The position numbers and the translations under genes were made by a program. 64,000 nt of DNA from UBA10649 sp963793105 (GTDB taxonomy: Bacteria; Actinomycetota; Actinomycetes; S36-B12), in contig CAWBZB010000014.1 of assembly GCA_963793105.1 (NCBI GenBank), forward strand, positions 60,219-124,218, written 5' to 3'. The notes beneath the pieces are model-generated. The model did no database searches. It had not been told where the DNA came from and saw nothing but the letters and a program-made list of their open reading frames with translations. Shown here piece after piece: positions 1 through 7,868 of this stretch (position 1 is the first letter of the stretch; each line of letters starts with the position of its first letter).

Positions 1-134
1 GTCGCCATCTTCGCCTTTCCCGGCAGCGAGGTGACGGTGATCGGATCAGCGGCCATCGCGGGCGCTGCGGCGCTCAGTACCAGTGCGCCGGCTCCCGCCA
101 GCACGGCGATCGTTCGCATACTTCCCTTGGACAT
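1..134 (-). CDS. Secreted protein of unknown function, N-terminal part only
   Basis: Only the first 44 or so codons lie in the window; the gene runs off the left edge. The start ATG is at 134, with a GGAG-type ribosome binding site just upstream (about 141-145 on the plus strand). The product opens with a basic stretch, a hydrophobic Ala/Leu/Val core and an AMAAD cleavage site, so it is a Sec-type signal peptide with cleavage near residue 28. The mature part begins DPITVTSLPGK. Function cannot be inferred from so little. It is divergent from the membrane protein gene at 227. Confidence 0.6.
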   Translation of the reverse strand, partial: MSKGSMRTIAVLAGAGALVLSAAAPAMAADPITVTSLPGKAKMA

Positions 135-226
135 GCGTGCCTCCCAGTCTGCACAACCCCCCGGCGCGCACGACGCATCACCGGCCATTGGCAAGAGTAC
201 GCCTGTTCACTGCGAGAATCACCCCC

Positions 227-1273
227 ATGACCGGTCTCTGGACGAGCGGATACGCCCGCTTGGCGTTCCTTACGGCTCTGGCGGCCCTCGCCGCGTACTC
301 CCTCGGCGAGGTGCTGCCTTTCGCCGACCCGATTCCCGCCGCGATCACGGCGGCCGTGGCCACGCGCGCCACCTTCCACCACGCCGCGAAGGAGACTGTG
401 TTCCAGGTACTGGGCGCCCTCCTCGGTGCGGCGATCGCCCTGGCCATCGTGTGGCTCATCGGCACGGGCCCGATCGTGATCTTCCTGCTGGTCCTGCTCT
501 GCTTCGCCCTGGCCCGCGCACTTCGTCTTGCCTCGCCCGACGAGTCCCCGTTTGTCGCCGCGAGCATGTCGGTCACGGTCATCCTCGTGGTCGGGACGCA
601 CCTCACCACGGAGGGCGCAGTCGAGCGGTTCGTGGGCGTGGCCGTCGGGGCCCTGTGCGCACTCGGCGCGTCCGCCCTGGCTACTCCGACCAAAGACACC
701 CGCCTGTTGCGGGCCGATCTCGAGGCGCACCAAGATGCACTGTCGGGCCTGCTGGCGCAGATTGCGAGCGGACTGCGCGAGCCGGCCGACCGAGGGACCG
801 CGAAGGCCTGGCGCGAGGAGGCCGTCGAGCTGCGCAACCGTTCCATCGGGCTCGCGGCCCGATTCCAGGATCTCGCCTCGCATGCGCGCTGGAGCCCCCG
901 GATCGACCCCGACGACCTGGCGTTGCTGAAGCAGAGCCTCGACGCCACCAGCGTGATGTCCGCCCGGGTGCTGTCCATCGCGTCCGATCTCACGGGCGCG
1001 ACCAGTCGGTCCTCCACGCCGCTGCCCCCGGCTGCCCTGTCCCCGTTGGCCGATCTCATGGCGATGGCGGCGGACAACATCAGCGCCGAGGACCCCGCGA
1101 CGTCAGTCGGCCGCACGCAGGCCCATGAGGCGGTCCGGGTCGCGGACCAGACGGCCCAGATCGCGCTGATCGGCGGGATCGTCTCGAGTCTCAACCGCAT
1201 CAACCTGGCGAGCAACGCCGGCCACGATCCCGACGATGACGAGGACGAGGAGTCCGAGCGCGCAGCAACGTGA
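227..1273 (+). CDS. FUSC / aromatic-acid-exporter-like membrane protein
   Basis: The product has about 348 residues. The N-terminal ~155 residues form several hydrophobic segments, including a motif of the type PFADPIPAAITAAVATRATF, typical of the first FUSC/ArAE repeat. The C-terminal ~190 residues are a soluble, largely helical cytoplasmic region ending in an acidic DDDEDEE tail. The family exports aromatic acids or other small molecules, but the substrate is unknown here. The ATG at 227 was chosen over an upstream ATG at 83 because it starts just before the first membrane segment and leaves room for the divergent gene's promoter. It contains one FUSC unit, so it probably works as an oligomer. 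Confidence 0.7.
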   Translation: MTGLWTSGYARLAFLTALAALAAYSLGEVLPFADPIPAAITAAVATRATFHHAAKETVFQVLGALLGAAIALAIVWLIGTGPIVIFLLVLLCFALARALRLASPDESPFVAASMSVTVILVVGTHLTTEGAVERFVGVAVGALCALGASALATPTKDTRLLRADLEAHQDALSGLLAQIASGLREPADRGTAKAWREEAVELRNRSIGLAARFQDLASHARWSPRIDPDDLALLKQSLDATSVMSARVLSIASDLTGATSRSSTPLPPAALSPLADLMAMAADNISAEDPATSVGRTQAHEAVRVADQTAQIALIGGIVSSLNRINLASNAGHDPDDDEDEESERAAT

Positions 1274-1360
1274 CTCTGCCCACCCGTCGCGCTGGAGGCG
1301 GCTTCCGGGGTCCCCACCGACTAGCCTCGGCCTGACGAGCTTCGATCGGTTGGAGGAGAG

Positions 1361-3001
1361 TTGGACGACTCCCGCGCCGTCGCCATCGCGGAGGGCATCT
1401 GGTGGGTGGGGGTCCGCCTCCCCGACGATCGCTTCCAGTGCCACGCCTACTTCATCGACAACGGCCACGACAGCGTGCTCGTCGATCCCGGCTCCCCGCT
1501 GACGATCGAGGCGACACTCGCGAAGGTCGACCAGATCGCCTCCGTCGACGCGATCCGCTACCTGGTGTGCCATCACGCCGATCCCGACATCGCGGCGAGC
1601 CTGCCCACCCTGTCGGAGCGCCTGACGCGCGACGACGTGGAGGTCGTCACGGAATGGCGGGCGGCGGCACTGCTCAAGCACTACGGCCATCGCTTCCCCT
1701 ACTACCTCGTCGAGGAGCACGACTGGCTGATCCCGCTCGACGGTCGTGAGCTGCAGTTCCAGTTGACGCCCTACCTGCACTTCCCCGGCGCCATGGTGTC
1801 GTTCGACACCCTCACCAGAACCCTCTTCTCCTCTGACCTGTTCGGCGGGTTCGTTCCCGACAACGACGTGCTGGTGTCGGAGGATGTCGACTACATCATC
1901 GACAACGCGCGTCCCTTCCATCAGCACTACATGCCGAGCCACGACCTTCTCAATGCCGGACTCACTCGCATCCAGCAGCGCTGGCCGCAGATCGACCGCA
2001 TCGCACCGCAGCACGGGCACGTCATCCCGGGTCCCGCCGTGGCTCCCGCCTTCGAGGGTCTGAAGGCGATCGACTGCGGCGTCTTCGCCCTGTCGGACGC
2101 AGACATGGACCTGAAACGCCTGCTGCATATCTCGGAGGCGCGCACGCAGATCACCAACGCGCTGCTCACCATCGCCGAGCCCCTCGCACTCGTGTCTGCG
2201 ATGAACACGATCCTGGCCTCGACCCACGAGGCGCGCGACTGCGCCCTCTTCATCGACCTGCCGGACCAGGGGTGGACCATGTGGGGACTGGGGCACTCCC
2301 GGTCCGTTCGTCGCACTCCCCCGGCCGACTGGCCGACCGTGGTTCTGCCGGGCGAGCCGCCCGCCCTGCTGGCCATCCACACGGTGGACGACCAGCACCC
2401 GGACCGCGATCTCCTGGAAATGCTGCGAGGCCTCGCCGCCTTGGTGCGCCCCGCCATCGACCAGTACCTGCAGGAGTACCGCCAGTCCCGACGCGTGGAG
2501 GATCTTCGACGTGCGTCGCTGACCGATCCACTCACCGGGCTCGGCAATCGACGCGCACTTCAGACGCGCCTCCCGATAGGCCGCTACTCGCTGGTGTCGT
2601 TGGACCTGGACCATTTCAAGGTGGTGAACGACACGTTCGGGCACGCGGCCGGGGACAGCGTGCTGTCGCAGGTGTCCTCAGTGCTCGCCTCATCGGTGAG
2701 GGACGGGGACTCCGTCTACCGACTCGGCGGCGAGGAGTTCCTGGTAGTCCTGCCGAATGCGAATATCGAGCGAGCCATGCATGTCGCCGAACGCATCCGC
2801 GTGGCCGTCGGCGGACTGGACCTCACCGGCCAGGCACCCGGAGGTGCGATGACCGTCAGCCTCGGGGTCACGTCCGCAGACGACGGAGACGAGGCCACGT
2901 TCGCGCAGGCGCTGGAGCTCGCCGACTCCGCCTTGTATGCATCCAAGTCGGGGGGCCGCAATCGGGTGACGGCCCTACCCCTGCCGTATCTGGTGGTCTG
3001 A
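1361..3001 (+). CDS. Diguanylate cyclase with N-terminal di-iron ODP-type sensor domain
   Basis: The product has 546 residues. Residues ~1-240 have the metallo-beta-lactamase fold of flavodiiron/ODP proteins: an HHADPD motif near residue 70, HFPGAMVSFD near 143, SSDLFGG near 160 and a late PQHGHV. Together these give the histidine/acid ligand set for a di-iron site. A linker and helical region follow (~240-385). The C-terminal GGDEF domain carries an active GGEEF motif near residue 456 and an intact inhibitory I-site, RDGD, five residues before it. It should make c-di-GMP in response to O2, NO or redox state; the signal is inferred from the ODP family. The TTG start at 1361 follows a strong GGAGGAGAG. 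It is a single gene. Confidence 0.82.
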   Translation: MDDSRAVAIAEGIWWVGVRLPDDRFQCHAYFIDNGHDSVLVDPGSPLTIEATLAKVDQIASVDAIRYLVCHHADPDIAASLPTLSERLTRDDVEVVTEWRAAALLKHYGHRFPYYLVEEHDWLIPLDGRELQFQLTPYLHFPGAMVSFDTLTRTLFSSDLFGGFVPDNDVLVSEDVDYIIDNARPFHQHYMPSHDLLNAGLTRIQQRWPQIDRIAPQHGHVIPGPAVAPAFEGLKAIDCGVFALSDADMDLKRLLHISEARTQITNALLTIAEPLALVSAMNTILASTHEARDCALFIDLPDQGWTMWGLGHSRSVRRTPPADWPTVVLPGEPPALLAIHTVDDQHPDRDLLEMLRGLAALVRPAIDQYLQEYRQSRRVEDLRRASLTDPLTGLGNRRALQTRLPIGRYSLVSLDLDHFKVVNDTFGHAAGDSVLSQVSSVLASSVRDGDSVYRLGGEEFLVVLPNANIERAMHVAERIRVAVGGLDLTGQAPGGAMTVSLGVTSADDGDEATFAQALELADSALYASKSGGRNRVTALPLPYLVV

Positions 3002-3066
3002 CGGGGCCTGCACGACGGCAGCCGGCCGCCGTGTAGTCTGTCGCAGTCCCCTTGGGGGACCCCGAC

Positions 3067-3139
3067 GGGCGATTGGCGCAGGGGCTAGCGCGCTTCCTTG
3101 ACACGGAAGAGGTCACAGGTTCGATTCCTGTATCGCCCA
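3067..3139 (+). tRNA. tRNA-Val (GAC)
   Basis: A 73-nt cloverleaf. The acceptor arm GGGCGAT pairs with ATCGCCC, and the D arm GCGC/GCGC is present. The anticodon stem CTTCC/GGAAG encloses the loop TTGACAC with anticodon GAC. The T arm contains GGTTCGATTCC, and the discriminator base is A. The CCA end is only partly encoded. A TAGTCT box at 3034-3039 is a plausible -10 element. Confidence 0.92.
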
Positions 3140-3165
3140 CCCCTCACGAACGGCGACCCGGAGAA

Positions 3166-3543
3166 TCACGCCACGTCGAATATGGAGTTCCACGCAGTCA
3201 TGTCTTCGGGATAGATCCATCTCTCGACCTGACGCCCGTCGCGGAAATGGAAGATGCTGACCACGCGCGTGCTGACGTCCGTGCCCGGGCGGGTAGCGCT
3301 CATCTCGCTGAGGGCGCAGACGTGGGCATCGCTTCCGAAGACGTCGTGCTCCTGAAGCGAGAAGCCGATGTCACCCAGACGGGTCAGAAACGACACCAAC
3401 GCCTCGACACCGATCACGTCGCCCGCCATCGGATGGTCGCCTGGAATGTGCCACACCACCTCTTCGTCGATCAGCGTCTGGATCGTCGAGATGTCGCCGG
3501 CTCGGAACGCCGCCGCGTCCCGGTAGGCGGTCGCGAACTGCAC
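3166..3543 (-). CDS. SnoaL-like / NTF2-fold protein
   Basis: The product has 125 residues and the length and pattern of a SnoaL-like NTF2-fold domain: an N-terminal helix with AYRDAAAFRAGD, then LIDEEVVWHIPGDHPMAG, then a run of beta-strands ending FRDGRQVERWIYPED. Such proteins are small ketosteroid-isomerase-like enzymes or ligand-binding proteins; the substrate is not predictable. The start is GTG at 3543. It converges on tRNA-Val and is divergent from the membrane protein gene at 3694. There are no operon partners. Confidence 0.7.
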   Translation of the reverse strand: MQFATAYRDAAAFRAGDISTIQTLIDEEVVWHIPGDHPMAGDVIGVEALVSFLTRLGDIGFSLQEHDVFGSDAHVCALSEMSATRPGTDVSTRVVSIFHFRDGRQVERWIYPEDMTAWNSIFDVA

Positions 3544-3580
3544 ACTTCGCGCGGGCGACCGAGCCCGAGGAAGTTCGAGG

Positions 3581-3697
3581 ATGGCGCCGAATGCCGTTGT
3601 CCTCCAGTGGCTCGACGCTCCCGACGTGACCGCACCGGCAACGGACGACGCCCAGTGGACGACCCGCGGCAGGCCCCGTGGATACTCACCTCCGTGA
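3581..3697 (+). CDS. Possible 38-aa ORF coupled to the next gene
   Basis: A short reading frame begins with ATG at 3581, preceded by CGAGG, and its TGA stop overlaps the GTG start of the following membrane protein (GTGA). The peptide reads MAPNAVVLQWLDAPD and ends in RPRGYSPP. It has no hydrophobic segment. The stop-start overlap suggests translational coupling, but nothing else supports it being a real protein. Confidence 0.25.
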   Translation: MAPNAVVLQWLDAPDVTAPATDDAQWTTRGRPRGYSPP

Positions 3698-4332
3698 CCA
3701 CCGAGGAATCAACGTCGCAGGGCACCGACTGGCGTGAACTCGTCGCCGTCGTGCTGCTGTCAGTGACCACCATCCTGACGGCCTGGTCCGGCTTCCAGTC
3801 CAGCAAGTGGGGCGGCGAGATGTCCATCTCCTTCTCACAGGCATCGTCCGCTCGGATCGCAGCCGCGCGCGCCGACGGAGACGCCAATCGCCGGATCACC
3901 GTCCAGGTGGGCCTCTTCACGCAGTGGCTGCAGGCGGCCGCGGATGACGACGCTGAACTCATGCGCTTCCTCGTCGCCCGGTTCCCCGAGCCACTGGCGA
4001 CCACCTTCCCCCTCTGGCTCGACACGGATCCCTTGACGGATCCGAACTCTCCGTCGTCGCCGTTCGTCATGCCCGAGTACCAGGTTCCCGAGGCACTGGC
4101 CGCGGAGGAGTTCGACGCGACCGCAGACGCCAAGTTCGCCGCGGCGTTGGAGGCGAATGCGCAGGGCGACCGGTACACCCTGCTGACCGTCGCCTTCGCA
4201 TCCGTGCTCTTCTTCAGCGCGATATCGGGCCGCATGCGCTCGCGCCGCTCACAGTGGGCGCTGCTGGGCGTCGGCCTGGTCGTCTTCGTCGCCGCCTCGT
4301 CGTTCCTGATCTCCTTCCCCAAGCTCATCTAG
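3694..4332 (+). CDS. Membrane protein of unknown function, two terminal TM regions
   Basis: The product has 212 residues. One hydrophobic segment lies near residues 12-30 (VAVVLLSVTTILTAWSGFQ). A central ~120-residue soluble region is rich in Ala, Glu and Asp. Two hydrophobic segments sit at the C-terminus (LLTVAFASVLFFSAISG and WALLGVGLVVFVAASSFLI). The layout resembles DUF4337-like membrane proteins, but I do not recognise the family with certainty. The GTG start at 3694 places the first membrane segment close to the N-terminus; upstream in-frame sequence runs through the tRNA gene and is not coding. Confidence 0.65.
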   Translation: MTTEESTSQGTDWRELVAVVLLSVTTILTAWSGFQSSKWGGEMSISFSQASSARIAAARADGDANRRITVQVGLFTQWLQAAADDDAELMRFLVARFPEPLATTFPLWLDTDPLTDPNSPSSPFVMPEYQVPEALAAEEFDATADAKFAAALEANAQGDRYTLLTVAFASVLFFSAISGRMRSRRSQWALLGVGLVVFVAASSFLISFPKLI

Positions 4333-4394
4333 CCGCCGACCGGCGTCGTCGCACGCTGACGATGTCCACGCAGGACACGCACCGCGGGGATACG

Positions 4395-4400
4395 TAGTCT
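4395..4400 (+). promoter_or_regulatory. Predicted -10 box of leaderless arcC transcript
   Basis: TAGTCT lies exactly 6 nt before the arcC ATG at 4407, with no Shine-Dalgarno between. In actinobacteria this spacing puts the transcription start at the first base of the start codon. The same arrangement recurs at several other genes in this window. Confidence 0.5.
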
Positions 4401-4406
4401 CGGGGC

Positions 4407-5340
4407 ATGCGCGTGGTGGTGGCTCTAGGTGGCAACGCCCTCGCCAAGCGCGGCGAACCGATGACCGTGGAACGGCAGCGCGCGAACGTCGCCATTGCGT
4501 GCGCGGGCCTCGCCCCGGTGGCCGCCGAACACGAACTCGTCATCACCCACGGCAACGGACCTCAGGTCGGGATGCTCGCCCTGCAGTCTGCTGCCTACGA
4601 CACCTCCCTCGCCTACCCCTTCGACGTCATGGACGCGCAGACCGAAGGCATGATCGGATACCTCATCGAGCAAGAGCTCGGGAACCTCCTTCCGGACAAC
4701 CGCCGCCTGGCCACCCTCCTCACGCAGATCCAGGTTTCCCCGGAGGACCCCGCGTTCGCCGACCCCACGAAGTTCGTCGGACCCACCTACGACGCGGGAG
4801 GCCGCGGAGTCCCTCGCCCGGGCCAACGGCTGGACGGTCAAGGCGGACGGCGACAGCTGGCGACGAGTGGTGCCCTCGCCGACGCCGGTCCGGATCTTCG
4901 AGATCCATCCCATCCGCTGGCTGCTGGAGAAGCAGGTCGTCGTCATCTGCGCCGGAGGAGGCGGCATCCCGACGATGTACGAGCCCGGGACCCGACATCT
5001 GCTCGGGGTCGAGGCCGTCATCGACAAGGACCTCGCCTCGGGCGTGCTCGCCCGTGACCTGAATGCCGATCTCCTCGTGATCGCGACTGACGTTCCCGCC
5101 GTGATCCAGGACTGGGGCACGGACGCGGCCCGCGAGATCCGCCAGGCGACGCCCGACGCCCTGGATGCCCTCGACCTGCCCGCCGGCTCCATGGGCCCGA
5201 AGGTGCGAGCGGCCTCCGAGTTCGTCCGGAAGACCGACGCGCGAGCTGCCGTCGGCGCGCTTGCAGACATCGCCGGTCTCCTCGACGGATCCCGAGGGAC
5301 GCAGGTCCGCACGGATGCACCAGGGATCGTCGCGGCCTGA
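4407..5340 (+). CDS. arcC: Carbamate kinase, split by a +1 frameshift
   Basis: It transfers phosphate from carbamoyl phosphate to ADP, the last ATP-yielding step of the arginine deiminase pathway. The first frame holds VVVALGGNAL (nucleotide/acid-kinase start), HGNGPQVG and DVMDAQTEGMIGY, as in carbamate kinases. The second frame continues with ESLARANGW, RIFEIHPI, VICAGGGGIP, DKDLAS and SMGPKVRAA. The two halves join perfectly if one G is removed from the GGG run at 4796-4798, giving 310 residues, the normal family length. An error in the data is more likely than a pseudogene because the rest is fully conserved. It is first in the operon with the 44-aa ORF, arcA and arcB. Confidence 0.88.
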
Positions 5341-5377
5341 AGTCGATACGGGGTGCAAGGCAGGAGGAGGCACGGCG

Positions 5378-5512
5378 ATGAGCGACCAGACAAGCCCGGC
5401 GGCCGAGAAGTCCCGCATCGGCCCTGTCATGTACATGTTCATGCTTCGCTACTTCGCGAAAGATGACGCACCAGCGAACGACGAGCAGGAAGTGCGGGAG
5501 GTCGCACCATGA
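5378..5512 (+). CDS. 44-aa small protein inside the arginine deiminase operon
   Basis: ATG at 5378 follows a strong GGAGGAGG ribosome binding site at 5361-5368. The stop overlaps the arcA start as ATGA, so the two are translationally coupled. The peptide has a polar N-terminus, a central amphipathic or hydrophobic stretch (IGPVMYMFMLRYFA) and an acidic C-terminus (NDEQEVREVAP). The central stretch could bind a membrane or another protein, but it is short for a transmembrane helix. I do not recognise a family. The coupling suggests a role in the pathway or in its control. Confidence 0.65.
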   Translation: MSDQTSPAAEKSRIGPVMYMFMLRYFAKDDAPANDEQEVREVAP

Positions 5513-6741
5513 GGATCCATGTGGACTCGGAGGTCGGTCGGCTCGAGGAGGTCATCGTCCACCGGCCGGGCCTCGAGCTCGACCGGCTGACCCCCAACAA
5601 CTGCTCCCGGCTGCTGTTCGACGATGTCATGTGGGCGGAGACCGCGCGCGCCGAGCACGACGCCTTCGTCGCCAAACTCCGATCCCGCGGCATCACGGTG
5701 CACTACTTCGCGGACCTGCTCGGCGAGGCGCTCCAGGATCCCGAGGCCAGGGAGTGGGTCTTCGACCGGGTGATCCGGCCCGAGGACACGAGCTATCAGC
5801 TCATCGAGCCCCTTCGCGAACGATTCTTCGCCCCCGACCTCAACGGGCGGCTGCTGGCCGACTACCTCATCGGCGGGGTCCTCAAGTCGGACCTGGAGAT
5901 CCCGGCCGGGTCGAGCCTGTGGTGGAACGAGCTCAGCAGCACGGACTTCGTCCTCACCCCGTTGCCGAACCACCTGTTCCAGCGGGACAACTCGGCGGTC
6001 ATCTACAGCGGGCTGTCCGTCCACCCCATGGCCAAGCTCGCCCGGCAGCGGGAGATCATCAACTCGCGGGCGATCTGGAACTTCCATCCGGACTTCGCGG
6101 GCAACGTCCACTTCTGGTACGGCAACGACGACGACCATCACCAGCCCGCCACCATCGAGGGCGGCGACATCACGATCGTCGGCAACGGCGCCGTCATGAT
6201 CGGCATGGGCGAACGCACCAGCCCGCAGGGCATCGGCATGCTTGTCCACGCATTCTTCGCCGACCCCGAGAAGCGGGTGACCAAGGTGATCGTCGTCGAA
6301 CTGCCCAAGTCACGCGCATTCATGCACCTCGACACGGCCATGACGATGGTCGACGTGGATCGCCTGTCGGTCTACCCCTACCTTCCGGATCACCTCCGCA
6401 CCTTCACCCTCACCCCTCGAGGGGACGGCGGCGAGTACTCGATGGTGGAGAACGCCGAGCTGTGGCCCGTCCTTGCGGAAGCCCTCGGAGCCGCGGAGAT
6501 CACTCCGCTGCGCACGCCCGAGGACGAGATGGCGGCTGAGCGCGAGCAATGGAACGACGGGAACAACTTCCTCGCCGTGGCGCCAGGCGTCATCTTCGGA
6601 TATGAGCGCAACACCAACACCAACACGTTCCTGCGCGAGAACGGGATCGAGGTGATCACCATCGAGGGCAACGAGCTCGGTCGCGGGCGCGGCGGTCCCC
6701 GATGCATGACCTGCCCCATTGTCCGCGGTCCCGCGGCCTGA
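5509..6741 (+). CDS. arcA: Arginine deiminase
   Basis: It hydrolyses arginine to citrulline and ammonia in the cytoplasm. The 410 residues match the family length. Visible motifs are EVIVHRPGLELDRLTPNN at the N-terminus, LFQRDNSAVIY near residue 158 (substrate Asp), IEGGDI near 220, the catalytic HLDT near 273 and the nucleophile cysteine in RCMTCP near 399. The usual FTRD is FQRD here. It starts by ATGA overlap with the 44-aa ORF, and arcB follows after 39 nt. The operon supplies citrulline to ArcB and carbamoyl phosphate to ArcC. No arginine/ornithine antiporter gene (arcD) is present next to it. Confidence 0.95.
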   Translation: MRIHVDSEVGRLEEVIVHRPGLELDRLTPNNCSRLLFDDVMWAETARAEHDAFVAKLRSRGITVHYFADLLGEALQDPEAREWVFDRVIRPEDTSYQLIEPLRERFFAPDLNGRLLADYLIGGVLKSDLEIPAGSSLWWNELSSTDFVLTPLPNHLFQRDNSAVIYSGLSVHPMAKLARQREIINSRAIWNFHPDFAGNVHFWYGNDDDHHQPATIEGGDITIVGNGAVMIGMGERTSPQGIGMLVHAFFADPEKRVTKVIVVELPKSRAFMHLDTAMTMVDVDRLSVYPYLPDHLRTFTLTPRGDGGEYSMVENAELWPVLAEALGAAEITPLRTPEDEMAAEREQWNDGNNFLAVAPGVIFGYERNTNTNTFLRENGIEVITIEGNELGRGRGGPRCMTCPIVRGPAA

Positions 6742-6780
6742 CGGAACACTCGACTCATGCACCTACGGAAGAGGACGCAC

Positions 6781-7785
6781 ATGAGCACCGAACTGACCGG
6801 TCGCGACTTCCTGAAGGAACTCGACTTCAGCAAGGCTGAGTTGACCTACCTGCTCGAGCTCTCGGCCGAGCTCAAGGCCGCCCACCGGGACGGTGCCGAG
6901 GTCCGGCGCATGGAGGGCAAGTGCGTGGCCCTCATCTTCGAGAAGTCCTCGACGCGGACGCGGTGCGCCTTCGAGGTCGGCGCCTACCAGCAGGGCGCCC
7001 ACGTCACCTACCTGGAGCCGAGCTCGTCACAGATCGGCCACAAGGAGTCCGCCGCCGACACCGCCCAGGTGCTGTCCCGGATGTATGACGCGATCGAGTT
7101 CCGGGGCAAGGCCCAGGCGACGGTGCAGGAGCTCGCCGACTTCAGCTCCGTCCCGGTCTACAACGGGCTCACGGACGAGTGGCATCCCACGCAGATGCTC
7201 GCCGACTACCTCACGATGATCGAGCACTCCAGCAAGCCCGTGGAGGAGATCGCCTACACGTACCTCGGCGATGCCCGGAGCAACATGGGCAACTCCCTGC
7301 TCGTCATGGGGGCGATCATGGGATCCGACGTGCGCATCTGCAGCCCCCGGCACCTGTGGCCGAATGACGAGGTGCGGGCAGCGGCGCATGAGCGCGCCGC
7401 CCAGTCGGGAGCGCGAATCATGCTCACCGAGGACCCCGACGAGGCCCTGCCGGGGGCCGACTTCGTCGAGACCGACGTCTGGGTGTCGATGGGTGAGCCG
7501 GCCGAGGTCTGGAGCGAGCGCGTCCGACTGCTCACGCCGTATCAGGTGAATGCGGCCGCACTGGCGAAGACCGGCAATCCCGAGGTGAAGTTCCTGCACT
7601 GCCTGCCGGCGTTCCATGACGCGAGGACCGCAGTCGGCAAGGACATCGTCGAGAAGACCGGCATGACCGAGGGACTCGAGGTCACCGACGAGGTGTTCCG
7701 CTCCCCCGCCAGCATCGTGTTCGACGAGGCCGAGAACCGGCTCCACACGATCAAGGCGGTGATGGTGGCCACGATCGGCTCCTAG
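6781..7785 (+). CDS. arcB: Ornithine carbamoyltransferase, catabolic
   Basis: It phosphorolyses citrulline to ornithine and carbamoyl phosphate. The 334 residues include the carbamoyl-phosphate motif SSTRTR near residue 56, HPTQMLADY, the DVWVSMGE motif and the ornithine loop HCLPAF near residue 272. Length and motifs fit the ArcB/ArgF family, and the operon context makes the catabolic role likely. The ATG at 6781 was chosen because GGAAGAGG lies 7 nt upstream; an in-frame ATG at 6757 has no such site. It is the last gene of the arc operon, followed by a GC-rich hairpin. Confidence 0.94.
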   Translation: MSTELTGRDFLKELDFSKAELTYLLELSAELKAAHRDGAEVRRMEGKCVALIFEKSSTRTRCAFEVGAYQQGAHVTYLEPSSSQIGHKESAADTAQVLSRMYDAIEFRGKAQATVQELADFSSVPVYNGLTDEWHPTQMLADYLTMIEHSSKPVEEIAYTYLGDARSNMGNSLLVMGAIMGSDVRICSPRHLWPNDEVRAAAHERAAQSGARIMLTEDPDEALPGADFVETDVWVSMGEPAEVWSERVRLLTPYQVNAAALAKTGNPEVKFLHCLPAFHDARTAVGKDIVEKTGMTEGLEVTDEVFRSPASIVFDEAENRLHTIKAVMVATIGS

Positions 7786-7803
7786 ACGCCCCGGCGGCCA
7801 CGG

Positions 7804-7831
7804 CCGAATCCTGGCGCGGCAGCCGATTCGG
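7804..7831 (+). terminator. Possible terminator hairpin after arcB
   Basis: CCGAATC and GATTCGG form a 7-bp stem around a 14-nt GC-rich loop, followed by a run of G. There is no U tract, so intrinsic termination is uncertain. Its place 18 nt after the arcB stop fits an operon end. Confidence 0.35.
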
Positions 7832-7856
7832 GGGGGCTTCGACACGCCTCCAGCGG

Positions 7857-7862
7857 TAACGT
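7857..7862 (+). promoter_or_regulatory. Predicted -10 box of leaderless ABC transporter transcript
   Basis: TAACGT stands 6 nt before the GTG start at 7869, the leaderless spacing seen elsewhere in the window. Confidence 0.45.
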
Positions 7863-7868
7863 CGAGGG

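Noticed and set aside
1103..2644. 513-codon minus-strand frame opposite the diguanylate cyclase
   Set aside because: Shadow of the GGDEF/ODP gene, with no domain and no ribosome binding site.
3052..3693. N-terminal extension of the 3694 membrane protein
   Set aside because: The extension reads through tRNA-Val and antisense through the SnoaL-like gene; GTG at 3694 fits the first membrane segment.
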